DNA from: a bacterium
GTDB lineage: Bacteria > SZUA-79 > Acidulodesulfobacterales > Acidulodesulfobacteraceae
DNA length: 7,003 nt
Assembly: GCA_021800745.1 (NCBI GenBank)
Contig: JAJYYS010000084.1
Span: forward strand, 1 to 7,003
Direction: 5' to 3'
Shown here: positions 1 through 6,809 of the stretch, piece by piece
How positions within the stretch are numbered: position 1 is the first letter of the stretch
Layout: each line of letters starts with the position of its first letter
Made by a program: the position numbers and the translations under genes
The notes under the pieces: model-generated
Seen by the model: only the letters and a program-made list of their open reading frames with translations
Database searches by the model: none
Told to the model about the DNA's origin: nothing

Positions 1-1162
1 TGCCTATAGCCATTACTTCGCCGACCGATTTCATATGAGTCGTAAGAGTGCTGTCGGTTTGGGGAAATTTTTCAAAAGTAAAACGCGGTATTTTAGTTAC
101 TACGTAATCTATGGACGGTTCAAAACACGCAAGCGTTTTTTTTGTAATATCGTTGGTAATTTCATCCAAAGTATATCCAACGGCTAGCTTAGCGGCAATT
201 TTTGCTATTGCGAAACCGGTCGCCTTGGATGCAAGGCTGGAACTTCTCGAAACCCTCGGATTCATTTCTATAACATAAACCTCGTCGGAATCCGGATTTA
301 AAGCAAACTGTATATTGGATCCGCCGGTTTCCACACCTATTTCGTCCATTATTTTTATCGAATAGTCCCTCAGTTTTTGTAAATCTCCGTCGTTTAAAGT
401 CTGGACGGGCGCGACGGTAATAGAATCGCCGGTATGAATCCCCATGGGGTCGAGGTTTTCTATGGAGCAGATTATAATGGTATTTTTATCTTTATCGGTC
501 ATTACCTCAAGCTCTACTTCTTTAAACCCTATTGCGGATTTTTCGATTAATATTTCGCTTATCGGGCTTAAATTTATACCGTTTGAAGCAATGTCGGCAA
601 ATTCGTATATATTATAAGCGATGCCTCCGCCGCTTCCGCCTAGCGTAAATGAAGGTCTTATAATTACCGGAAAACCGATGCTTTTTTGCACTTCGTACGC
701 TTCTTCCATATTATTGGCAAAACCGCCCTGCAGAACGGGAACGCCTATCTTTTCCATGCTTTTCTTGAAATATTCCCTGTCTTCGGCTTTTTTAATCGCG
801 TCTATATTTGCTCCAAGAATATTCAAGCCGTATTTTTGTATTATTCCGGAGTCAAAGAGCTCCAAAGTAATATTAAGCGCCGTCTGCCCTCCGAGCGTCG
901 GCAGTATGCTGTCGGGCCTTTCTTTTTCTATTATCCTGGCGACAAAATCCTTGGTCAGCGGTTCGATATAAGTTTTATAGGCGTAATCGGGGTCGGTCAT
1001 AATAGTAGCGGGATTGGAATTTACGAGAATAACCTCGTATCCTTCTTCGGATAACGCTTTTGCTCCCTGCGTCCCCGAATAATCGAATTCCGCGGCCTGT
1101 CCAATAATTATCGGTCCGGAGCCTATTATTAAAATTCTTTTAATGTCCGTTCTTTTAGGCAT
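1..1162 (-). CDS. carB: Carbamoyl phosphate synthetase large subunit, N-terminal part (runs off the left edge)
   Basis: CarB makes carbamoyl phosphate from bicarbonate, two ATP and ammonia channelled from CarA, in the cytoplasm, as the first step of pyrimidine and arginine synthesis. The 387 complete codons present cover the pre-ATP-grasp domain and the first (carboxyphosphate-forming) ATP-grasp domain; the family is about 1,070 residues, so roughly the last two thirds is off the window. Visible motifs are the [17 protein letters not shown] loop (residues 14-30), [11 protein letters not shown] (48-58), [12 protein letters not shown] (169-180), [12 protein letters not shown] (241-252) and [10 protein letters not shown] (299-308). 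R129, R169, E215, H243, Q285, E299 and N301 fall at the same numbers as the ATP and metal ligands of the E. coli enzyme, which supports the ATG at 1160-1162 and an intact frame. It follows the radical SAM gene after 43 almost purely A/T bases, with no Shine-Dalgarno sequence visible. Identity is essentially certain. Confidence 0.98.
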   Translation of the reverse strand, partial: MPKRTDIKRILIIGSGPIIIGQAAEFDYSGTQGAKALSEEGYEVILVNSNPATIMTDPDYAYKTYIEPLTKDFVARIIEKERPDSILPTLGGQTALNITLELFDSGIIQKYGLNILGANIDAIKKAEDREYFKKSMEKIGVPVLQGGFANNMEEAYEVQKSIGFPVIIRPSFTLGGSGGGIAYNIYEFADIASNGINLSPISEILIEKSAIGFKEVELEVMTDKDKNTIIICSIENLDPMGIHTGDSITVAPVQTLNDGDLQKLRDYSIKIMDEIGVETGGSNIQFALNPDSDEVYVIEMNPRVSRSSSLASKATGFAIAKIAAKLAVGYTLDEITNDITKKTLACFEPSIDYVVTKIPRFTFEKFPQTDSTLTTHMKSVGEVMAIG

Positions 1163-1205
1163 ATTTTATTTTTTTTAATATTATTATATTTAATATAAAT
1201 TTAAC

Positions 1206-2177
1206 TTATACCGCATCCGCGGCATCAATATTTATATCGTTCTGAAAAAAACCGGTTAAATTATTATCGATTAATTCCTTGACTGCGGCGGAATATTCCA
1301 TTTCCGTAATTTTTCTGTTTAATCTGCCGTCGTATTCCGCCTTATAAGCAGGGAAATACTGACTCATAAGGCTTACGGGAACGTCTCTGCCGAGCTCCCG
1401 GGCTATAAATTTAAAAGAATCCGCATATCCGCTTATGCTTTCGGGCAGTACAAGATGCCTTATCAAAAGACCCGAAACGGCAATTCCGTATTTGTTTACT
1501 TTCAATTCTTTTACCTGCCCGTACATAATCTTTAATGCCTTCCTGTTGATTTCTACGTAGTCGGCGACGCCCGAACAGCTCATAGCATTTTTATCGTCCG
1601 AATATTTTATATCGGGCAGATATATATCTATAATGCCGTCCAGCAGTTCCAACATTCTTGCCTCTTCATATCCCGAACTGTTGTAAACGATAGGGATTTT
1701 TAGCCCCCGCTTCCCCGCCAGAAATATCGACTCCGCTACAAAAGGCATATAATGCATCGGCGTAACGAGATTAATATTGACTGCTCCTTTTTCCTGAAGT
1801 CTAACCATGCCGTCCGCAAGTTCCGACGTATCGTAAAAATTTCCAGCGCAATACCTGCTGATAGGATAATTCTGGCAAAATTTGCATTTTAAAGAACATC
1901 CGCTAAAAAAAACCGTTCCCGAACCTGTTTTCCCTGATATAGGCGGTTCTTCTCCGAAATGCAGATTTATGCTTGCTATCTTTAATTTGTCCGCCGCTCC
2001 GCACAGACCCTTTTCCCCTTTAAGCCTTTTAGCCCCGCAATGCCTTGGGCATAATCCGCAATTTTCCATTAAGCCGTAAAGAGCGTCAATCTTTGAAATA
2101 AAATCGCCGTTAGAAACATTAATGTAGGAGGAAAGGCGATTGGCGGTATTTATAACTCTATTTTGCTGCTTAAACAT
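1206..2177 (-). CDS. PflX-type (COG1313-like) radical SAM iron-sulfur protein, function unknown
   Basis: This 323-residue protein belongs to the radical SAM superfamily, in the branch related to pyruvate formate-lyase activating enzymes. The cluster-binding motif CxxxCxxC is C94, C98 and C101 (CSLKCKFC), within the family signature GSGTVFFSGC...CQNYPIS. Further family blocks are NLVTPMHY (136-143), IVYNSSGYE, IDIYLPDIKY, GLLIRHLVLPE and SLMSQYFPAYKA. An N-terminal cysteine group, C40, C43, C47 and C59 (CGLCPRHCG...GLCG), is typical of this family and might bind a second metal centre; that role is inferred. Length is normal for the family. The ATG at 2175-2177 overlaps the end of carA by 28 bases. 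The next in-frame ATG (2067-2069) would start only three residues before C40, so I prefer the upstream one. Neither has a Shine-Dalgarno sequence. Its place between carA and carB suggests co-expression with pyrimidine genes, but no substrate is known and a direct role in the pathway is unproven. Confidence 0.93.
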   Translation of the reverse strand: MFKQQNRVINTANRLSSYINVSNGDFISKIDALYGLMENCGLCPRHCGAKRLKGEKGLCGAADKLKIASINLHFGEEPPISGKTGSGTVFFSGCSLKCKFCQNYPISRYCAGNFYDTSELADGMVRLQEKGAVNINLVTPMHYMPFVAESIFLAGKRGLKIPIVYNSSGYEEARMLELLDGIIDIYLPDIKYSDDKNAMSCSGVADYVEINRKALKIMYGQVKELKVNKYGIAVSGLLIRHLVLPESISGYADSFKFIARELGRDVPVSLMSQYFPAYKAEYDGRLNRKITEMEYSAAVKELIDNNLTGFFQNDINIDAADAV

Positions 2178-3268
2178 AATTCTTTAAATTCCGAAAAAAG
2201 ATATCTTGAATCCCTTGGTCCCGGCGAGCTTTCAGGATGATACTGGACTGAAAACGCCTTTAGCCGGTCATTTTTAATGCCTTCCACAGTATTATCGTTT
2301 AAATTTATATGGGTCAGTTTTGTAGCGTTTGAATAATTTGTGCTACCATTAAGTAAATTAACGCAAAAACCGTGGTTTTGCGAGGTAATTTCTACTTTCC
2401 CGGTTTTAATATTCTTAACCGGCTGATTAATTCCGTGATGCCCGAATTTCAGCTTATATGTATCGAAACCGAGGGCTAACGACAGCAATTGATGCCCCAG
2501 ACAGATACCGAAAACCGGCTTTTCACCGAGAAGGCTTTTCAATGTTTCCACTTCTTCAGACATTGTTTTGGGGTCTCCAGGACCGTTCGACAAAAGAATG
2601 CCATCGGGCTCCGTAGCTAATATCTCTTTTTTTGAAAAATTATGCGGAACCACCGTAATGTCGGCTTTAATAGCGCTTAAGCATCTCAGGGTATTAAATT
2701 TAACCCCGTAATCTATGACCGTTACCCTAAAGTCCGGAGAATCGATATTCTTTTCGTAAACGCTCTTAGTCGAAACATTGGAAACAAGATTTAATCCTTC
2801 CATTTTCGGCAAAGCATCCAACCTGTTCTTAATATGTCCGATTCCGGCTTCTTTTGGAGCTATATAAACGTTAGACTGTCCGCCATCCCTCAATATAATC
2901 GTTATATGCCTTGTATCTATACCCGATATAACCGGATAGCCGTAAGAATTAATAAATTCCGCCAAATTTTTTGAAGCGGCATAATGGGAAAAATGTTGAA
3001 CGTAATTTTTTGTTACAAGTCCCGAAATCCATACTTTTTCGGATTCAAAATCAGTATCGTTTATACCGTAATTGCCGACCATGGGATAAGTCATAACGAC
3101 GACCTGTCCGTTATAAGAAGGATCGGTAATAAGTTCCTGATAACCGTTCATAGCGGTATTAAAAATCCCTTCCCCTCCGGATTCTATTATTTTGCCTTCA
3201 TAAAACCCCTCATAATAAATTCCGTCCTCGAACATTAATATCGCTTTTTCTTTTTTAGAGCCCGTCAT
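2150..3268 (-). CDS. carA: Carbamoyl phosphate synthetase small (glutaminase) subunit
   Basis: CarA hydrolyses glutamine and passes ammonia through a tunnel to CarB. The 372 residues show the two expected parts: the small-subunit N-terminal domain (about 8-150, with FNTAMNGYQELITDPSY at 36-52 and GIDTRHIT at 116-123) and a class I glutamine amidotransferase domain (about 181-365). The catalytic triad is visible as C256 in FGICLGHQLL with H344 and E346 in QYHPESSPGP; LSNGPGDP (226-233) and KFGHHG (274-279) are also conserved. The usual histidine in the GxNHPV block is glutamine here (GINQPV), a minor variation. The start at 3266-3268 gives a short lead-in to the conserved LxFEDG; M12 is an alternative. 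No Shine-Dalgarno sequence is seen before either. It lies 23 bases after pyrC and overlaps the radical SAM gene by 28 bases, which suggests translational coupling with that gene rather than directly with carB. Confidence 0.98.
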   Translation of the reverse strand: MTGSKKEKAILMFEDGIYYEGFYEGKIIESGGEGIFNTAMNGYQELITDPSYNGQVVVMTYPMVGNYGINDTDFESEKVWISGLVTKNYVQHFSHYAASKNLAEFINSYGYPVISGIDTRHITIILRDGGQSNVYIAPKEAGIGHIKNRLDALPKMEGLNLVSNVSTKSVYEKNIDSPDFRVTVIDYGVKFNTLRCLSAIKADITVVPHNFSKKEILATEPDGILLSNGPGDPKTMSEEVETLKSLLGEKPVFGICLGHQLLSLALGFDTYKLKFGHHGINQPVKNIKTGKVEITSQNHGFCVNLLNGSTNYSNATKLTHINLNDNTVEGIKNDRLKAFSVQYHPESSPGPRDSRYLFSEFKELCLSSKIEL

Positions 3269-3291
3269 TTTGGTATTTATTTTATTTAAAT

Positions 3292-4569
3292 TTAATTTGT
3301 TTCTATGAGCCTTCCGCCGACGATTACAGCAACGGCAATGCCCTTAAACTTTTCTCCGATAAAAGGAGAATTTTTGCTTAAAGATTTAATGGTGCTTTCG
3401 GTAAATTTCCATTCTTTTTTAATATCCGCCACGGTGATGTCCGCTATATATCCTTTCTGCAAAGAGCCTCTCCTACCAAGTTTTAAAATTCTTGCCGGAT
3501 TAAACGACATAAGTTCGGCTATCTGCATTAAAGAAATCTTTTTGCCGTAAAAAAGTCTTAACGCCAGAGGCAGGGAGGTCTGCAAACCTATGATACCAAA
3601 AGGTGCGGCATCCAGCGTAGTATCTTTCTCGTCTTTGCTGTGCGGGGCATGGTCGGAAGCTATCGCGTCTATAGTACCGTCATACAATGCTTTTATAATG
3701 GCATTTACGTCTTTTTCGGTTCTTAGGGGGGGGTTCATTTTTGCATCGGTATTATAATCTAACAAAGCGTTTTCGGTAAGCGAAAAATAATGAGGGCAGG
3801 TTTCGCATGTAACGTTTATGCCTGCCTGTTTTGCCTTTTTTACGATTTCGACCGAACCGCTTGTAGAAATATGCGCTATATGAACATTCGCGCCGTAATA
3901 GCCGGCTAGCATAATATCCCTCACTACGCCTATTTCTTCGGCAATACTTGGAATGCCGACTACTCCGAGACGCTCGGATATCACCCCTTCGTTAATAACT
4001 CCTTTACCGCGCAGTTTGGAATCTTCGCTATGCGATATTACGGGTAAATCGAAAGTGCGGGCATACAGCAGAGCCCTTCCCATAAGAGCGCTGTCTTCAA
4101 CGGGATTGCCGTCGTCGCTCAGCGCGACCGCTCCGGATTCTTTCAATTCTCCTATATTTGCGAGGGAAGTTCCCTGCAACCCTTTAGATATAGCGCCTAT
4201 CGGGAATAAATTTATTAAATTGAGGGTATTTGCCCTGTCCGATAAAAAACTGCCGACAACTTTAGAATCGTTGACCGGATTAGTATTAGGCATACAGCAG
4301 ATAGAAGTAAAACCGCCCGCCGCCGCCGCTTCCATTCCAGATTTTATGGTTTCTTTATATTCATATCCCGGCTCTCTCAGATGAACGTGCATATCTATTA
4401 ATCCGGGAAAAACGATAAAATTTTCGGCGTCTAAAATCTTAATGCCGCCCATTTTTTGCTTTGAAGGGATATCCCTTATTACGCCGCCTTCGATATAAAT
4501 ATCTCTTTTTACTTCCGTCTTCGTCAGGGGGTCAACGGCTATACCGTTCTTTATTAGAATCTTTTGCAT
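3292..4569 (-). CDS. pyrC: Dihydroorotase, class I (PyrC of the amidohydrolase superfamily)
   Basis: PyrC catalyses the reversible ring closure of N-carbamoyl-aspartate to dihydroorotate, the third step of UMP synthesis. The 425-residue length and motifs fit the larger class I type (Bacillus/Aquifex-like), not the roughly 350-residue E. coli type. Metal ligands can be read directly: H61 and H63 in DMHVHLREPG, D153 in LSDDGNPV, H180 in VISHSED, H233 in IAHIST and D306 in ASDHAPH. CETCPHYF (255-262) and KMNPPLR (277-283) are further class signatures. All expected ligands are present, so it should be active rather than one of the inactive PyrC-like partners of PyrB. In Aquifex the class I enzyme works in a complex with aspartate carbamoyltransferase; the adjacency to pyrB here makes a similar complex plausible, but that is inference. 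It starts 27 bases after pyrB with no Shine-Dalgarno sequence. A run of eight C (sense strand) encodes NPPL at 3726-3733. Confidence 0.97.
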   Translation of the reverse strand: MQKILIKNGIAVDPLTKTEVKRDIYIEGGVIRDIPSKQKMGGIKILDAENFIVFPGLIDMHVHLREPGYEYKETIKSGMEAAAAGGFTSICCMPNTNPVNDSKVVGSFLSDRANTLNLINLFPIGAISKGLQGTSLANIGELKESGAVALSDDGNPVEDSALMGRALLYARTFDLPVISHSEDSKLRGKGVINEGVISERLGVVGIPSIAEEIGVVRDIMLAGYYGANVHIAHISTSGSVEIVKKAKQAGINVTCETCPHYFSLTENALLDYNTDAKMNPPLRTEKDVNAIIKALYDGTIDAIASDHAPHSKDEKDTTLDAAPFGIIGLQTSLPLALRLFYGKKISLMQIAELMSFNPARILKLGRRGSLQKGYIADITVADIKKEWKFTESTIKSLSKNSPFIGEKFKGIAVAVIVGGRLIETN

Positions 4570-4596
4570 AACATATTCGAACGTTAAATTTATTAG

Positions 4597-5526
4597 TTAT
4601 TTATTTTTAAGATAACCCAGCAATATATAAAGACACGCCATTCTAACCGCTACGCCGTTTTCGACCTGCTTAAAAATATGGGTTCTACCGCCGTTTATTA
4701 TGCTTCCTGCTATCTCCACGTCTCTATTTACCGGCCCGGGGTGGAGAACCATAACCCGCTTGGAAGCCTTCGACAACAGTTCCGGAGTCAACTGAAAGAA
4801 ATTCCTGTATTCTTCAATCGACGGTATAAAATAATAGCTTGCCCTTTCTTTTTGTATTCTGAGCATTATTATAACGTCCGCGCCTTTAACCGCTTCTTCC
4901 ATATTCTTGGCTATCTTCACGTTTTTAAGCTCGATTAATCTCGGCAAAAGAGAATGCGGGGCATAAAGATAAACTTCCGCTCCCAATTTGGAGAATCCGT
5001 AAATATCCGACCGGGCTACTCTTGAATGATAAATATCGCCTATTATAGCCACTTTAAGAGACCCGACGTCTTTTTTTTCTTCTATAACCGTCATTATGTC
5101 TAAAAGGCACTGGGTAGGATGTTCGTTTATGCCGTCGCCTGCGTTAATTACGGATGCATCGGTCAATTTCGACACAAAATGAGCCGCACCGGATTCCGAA
5201 TGCCTCAATACGAAAGCATCGGGTTTCATGGCTTCCAGATTGAGTATAGTATCTTTAAGGCTTTCTCCTTTTGTAACGGAGCTTTGCGCAATGGATATGC
5301 TTAAAGAATCCGCGCTTAATCTTTTCTGGGCAATTTCAAAAGACGACCTTGTCCTTGTTGAAGGTTCGTAAAAAATATTTACGACGGTCTTTCCTCTGAG
5401 CGTAGGAACTTTTTTTATATCTTTCAGCGATATTTTTTTAAATTCTTTTGCCGTTTCTATAAAATAATTAATGTCGGATGCGGAAAGGTCTTTGACTGAG
5501 ATGAGGTCTTTTTTATTAAAGCTCAT
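4597..5526 (-). CDS. pyrB: Aspartate carbamoyltransferase catalytic subunit
   Basis: PyrB transfers the carbamoyl group of carbamoyl phosphate to aspartate, giving N-carbamoyl-aspartate, the committed pyrimidine step. The 309 residues are the normal catalytic-chain length. The carbamoyl phosphate site is FYEPSTRTRSSFE (52-64; S56, T57, R58, T59, R60), the mobile loop carries SSVTKGES with K86, and HPTQCLLD (136-143), GDIYHSRVARS (163-173), MLRIQKER (221-228, R223 and Q225) and HPGPVNR (262-268) complete the two domains. This signature separates it from ornithine carbamoyltransferase. There is no regulatory pyrI in the window and PyrC follows, so the enzyme is probably not of the E. coli PyrB6-PyrI6 type. 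Its ATG overlaps the last 11 bases of pyrR (the sense bases ATGAGCTTTAA are shared), with no separate Shine-Dalgarno sequence, which points to translation coupled to pyrR. Confidence 0.98.
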   Translation of the reverse strand: MSFNKKDLISVKDLSASDINYFIETAKEFKKISLKDIKKVPTLRGKTVVNIFYEPSTRTRSSFEIAQKRLSADSLSISIAQSSVTKGESLKDTILNLEAMKPDAFVLRHSESGAAHFVSKLTDASVINAGDGINEHPTQCLLDIMTVIEEKKDVGSLKVAIIGDIYHSRVARSDIYGFSKLGAEVYLYAPHSLLPRLIELKNVKIAKNMEEAVKGADVIIMLRIQKERASYYFIPSIEEYRNFFQLTPELLSKASKRVMVLHPGPVNRDVEIAGSIINGGRTHIFKQVENGVAVRMACLYILLGYLKNK

Positions 5527-6037
5527 ATTTTTCTACGAATTTTTTTTTGCTTAAAACATCTACGTTGATTATTTCTTTTTTACCGGCTCTTATTTTTTTC
5601 CCGGTAAAATCGGGGCATATCGGCAGTTCTCTTCCGCCTTTATCGATAAAAACCGCAAGCTTAATCTTTTCCGGCCTTCCAAAATCAAAAATTTCGTCTA
5701 TGGAAGCCCTGACGGTTCTGCCGCTGTTTATAACGTCGTCTATAAGTATAATTTCTTTATCGTTTATATCGAAAGCCAGTTCCGTAGCGTCTCCGGATTT
5801 CTTTACGGAAAAAGGGTCGTCCCTGTAAAGGGTCATATCGACGTATCCTATCTTGCAGTCGATATTAAACCTTTCGGAGACCGCCTTTCTAATTAAACCG
5901 GCTAACGGAACTCCGCCGCTTTTTATTCCGATTATAGCGGCATTGTTAAAATTAATTTTCGAATTTAAAATATCTTTTATAAAATTATCTAAAATTAACC
6001 CTGTTTCTTTATCGTCGAAAATAATTTCTTTCTTCAA
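5516..6037 (-). CDS. pyrR: PyrR bifunctional pyrimidine regulator / uracil phosphoribosyltransferase
   Basis: PyrR proteins bind specific loops in pyr mRNA when UMP is high and promote attenuation or block translation; many also make UMP from uracil and PRPP. The 173 residues have the type I phosphoribosyltransferase fold with the PRPP loop IILIDDVINSGRTVRAS (96-112). The PyrR-specific blocks are GIKSGGVPLA (37-46), GYVDMTLYRDD (64-74) and DKGGRELPICPDFTGKKI (132-149), which set it apart from other phosphoribosyltransferases. The start codon is TTG at 6035-6037. It is chosen because a clear ribosome-binding site lies seven bases upstream and the in-frame stop of lepB closes the frame above it. 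It sits nine bases after lepB and overlaps pyrB by 11 bases. Codons near 163-166 include an A9 run, a possible slippage site near the C-terminus. Whether it regulates RNA here is open, because no PyrR-binding hairpin was found in the window. Confidence 0.96.
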   Translation of the reverse strand: MKKEIIFDDKETGLILDNFIKDILNSKINFNNAAIIGIKSGGVPLAGLIRKAVSERFNIDCKIGYVDMTLYRDDPFSVKKSGDATELAFDINDKEIILIDDVINSGRTVRASIDEIFDFGRPEKIKLAVFIDKGGRELPICPDFTGKKIRAGKKEIINVDVLSKKKFVEKYEL

Positions 6038-6044
6038 TTTTACC

Positions 6045-6052
6045 GATCACCC
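6045..6052 (-). promoter_or_regulatory. Ribosome-binding site of pyrR, overlapping the lepB stop codon
   Basis: On the minus strand this reads GGGTGATC. The GGTGATC part is complementary to GATCACC at the 3' end of bacterial 16S rRNA (established). Seven bases separate it from the TTG start of pyrR, so it decides that non-ATG start. The TGA inside it (6047-6049) is also the lepB stop, so terminating and initiating ribosomes meet here. It is the only convincing Shine-Dalgarno sequence before any gene in the window. Confidence 0.7.
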
Positions 6053-6697
6053 TATATTTTTCTTAAAAGGACAGCCGGGAATAGATTTAAAAAAACGCTT
6101 CCAGTATATATCGAAATGATTTTTCGGGTTCCATGAGAAGTAAATAATAAATGCCTCTCCCGCAATGTCTTTGTACGGAACGAAACCCCAGTATCTCGAG
6201 TCAAAACTGTTGTCCCTGTTGTCTCCCATTACGAAAAGCTCATTTCTCGGAACTGTCACTGGGCCATAGTTGTCTCTCGGAGAACTATAAGCCGGCAAAA
6301 TAGTTTTTGATTTCCATTCCGCATATCCGCATTTATAAATATGCCCGTTTATATAAACCCTGTTGTTAATAATCTGGATTTTATCGCCCGGCGTTCCTAC
6401 GACTCTTTTAATAAAATCTATTCCTCTGTGCAGATTATATTTGCCGGCATAAGGGAATTTAAAAACTATTACCTGTCCGGTCTTCGGTTGGGATACCGGA
6501 ATATACGACTTCGTAAAAGGAATATGAATGCCGTATATAAACTTATTGACAAGTATGTGGTCGCCTGGAATAAGAGTCGGCTCCATTGAACCGGAAGGTA
6601 TCTTAAACGCCTGCACGACAAACGTTCTAAAAATTAAGGCGATGATTATAGCTATAATTACCGCCTTAAAATAATCCCATAGAGTATGTTTGCTCAT
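6047..6697 (-). CDS. lepB: Signal peptidase I
   Basis: LepB cleaves the signal peptides of secreted proteins on the outer face of the cytoplasmic membrane, using a serine/lysine dyad. The 216 residues begin with a short cytoplasmic tail and one hydrophobic membrane segment (about 11-30), followed by the family boxes: PSGSMEPTL (34-42) with nucleophile S37, GDHILVNKFIYG (45-56), GQVIVFKFP and DFIKRVVGTPGD with general-base K97, and GDNRDNSFDSRYWGFVP (158-174). All catalytic parts are present; a single membrane segment and this length are common in the family. The start is the ATG at 6695-6697; a five-codon reading frame directly before it ends in an overlapping ATGA. A promoter candidate lies about 50 bases upstream. 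It is the first gene of the apparent operon and is in the same reading frame as pyrR, separated by TGA and three codons. Confidence 0.97.
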   Translation of the reverse strand: MSKHTLWDYFKAVIIAIIIALIFRTFVVQAFKIPSGSMEPTLIPGDHILVNKFIYGIHIPFTKSYIPVSQPKTGQVIVFKFPYAGKYNLHRGIDFIKRVVGTPGDKIQIINNRVYINGHIYKCGYAEWKSKTILPAYSSPRDNYGPVTVPRNELFVMGDNRDNSFDSRYWGFVPYKDIAGEAFIIYFSWNPKNHFDIYWKRFFKSIPGCPFKKNIG

Positions 6698-6744
6698 ATT
6701 TTGAATTTCATGAACCTAAAAGATTTTTATTTATAAACTTTTTA

Positions 6745-6773
6745 ATTATACCAATTTTTTTTTCTTAAGTCTA
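6745..6773 (-). promoter_or_regulatory. Candidate sigma-70 type promoter for lepB and the pyr genes
   Basis: On the minus strand a perfect TATAAT (6745-6750) is preceded, at 17 bases, by TAGACT (6768-6773), which matches four of six positions of TTGACA. The spacer contains a run of nine A. Transcription would start near 6738, giving a leader of about 40 bases before lepB. The surrounding spacer is very AT-rich, so chance matches are easy, but the perfect -10 box, ideal spacing and position between lepA and lepB make it the best promoter in the window. Confidence 0.5.
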
Positions 6774-6809
6774 AATAAATATCCAAAAACTTATATAAGG
6801 CAAATACCG

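Noticed and set aside
3459..3480. Sense-strand AGGAGAGGCTC in pyrC, slightly like the PyrR-binding loop (similar GAGAG text near 4370-4385)
   Set aside because: Both lie in codons for conserved dihydroorotase motifs (GRRGSL and HLREPG), and I see no flanking stem or terminator.
3953..4384. 143-codon plus-strand open frame opposite pyrC, and other plus-strand frames such as 621-971 and 5547-5828
   Set aside because: All lie antisense to well-identified conserved genes, show no recognisable motif, and are explained by the codon usage of the sense strand.
6790..6799. Perfect palindrome CTTATATAAG followed by five T on the minus strand after the lepA stop
   Set aside because: With no loop and only A/T pairs in the centre it could form at most a tiny stem; not a credible terminator.
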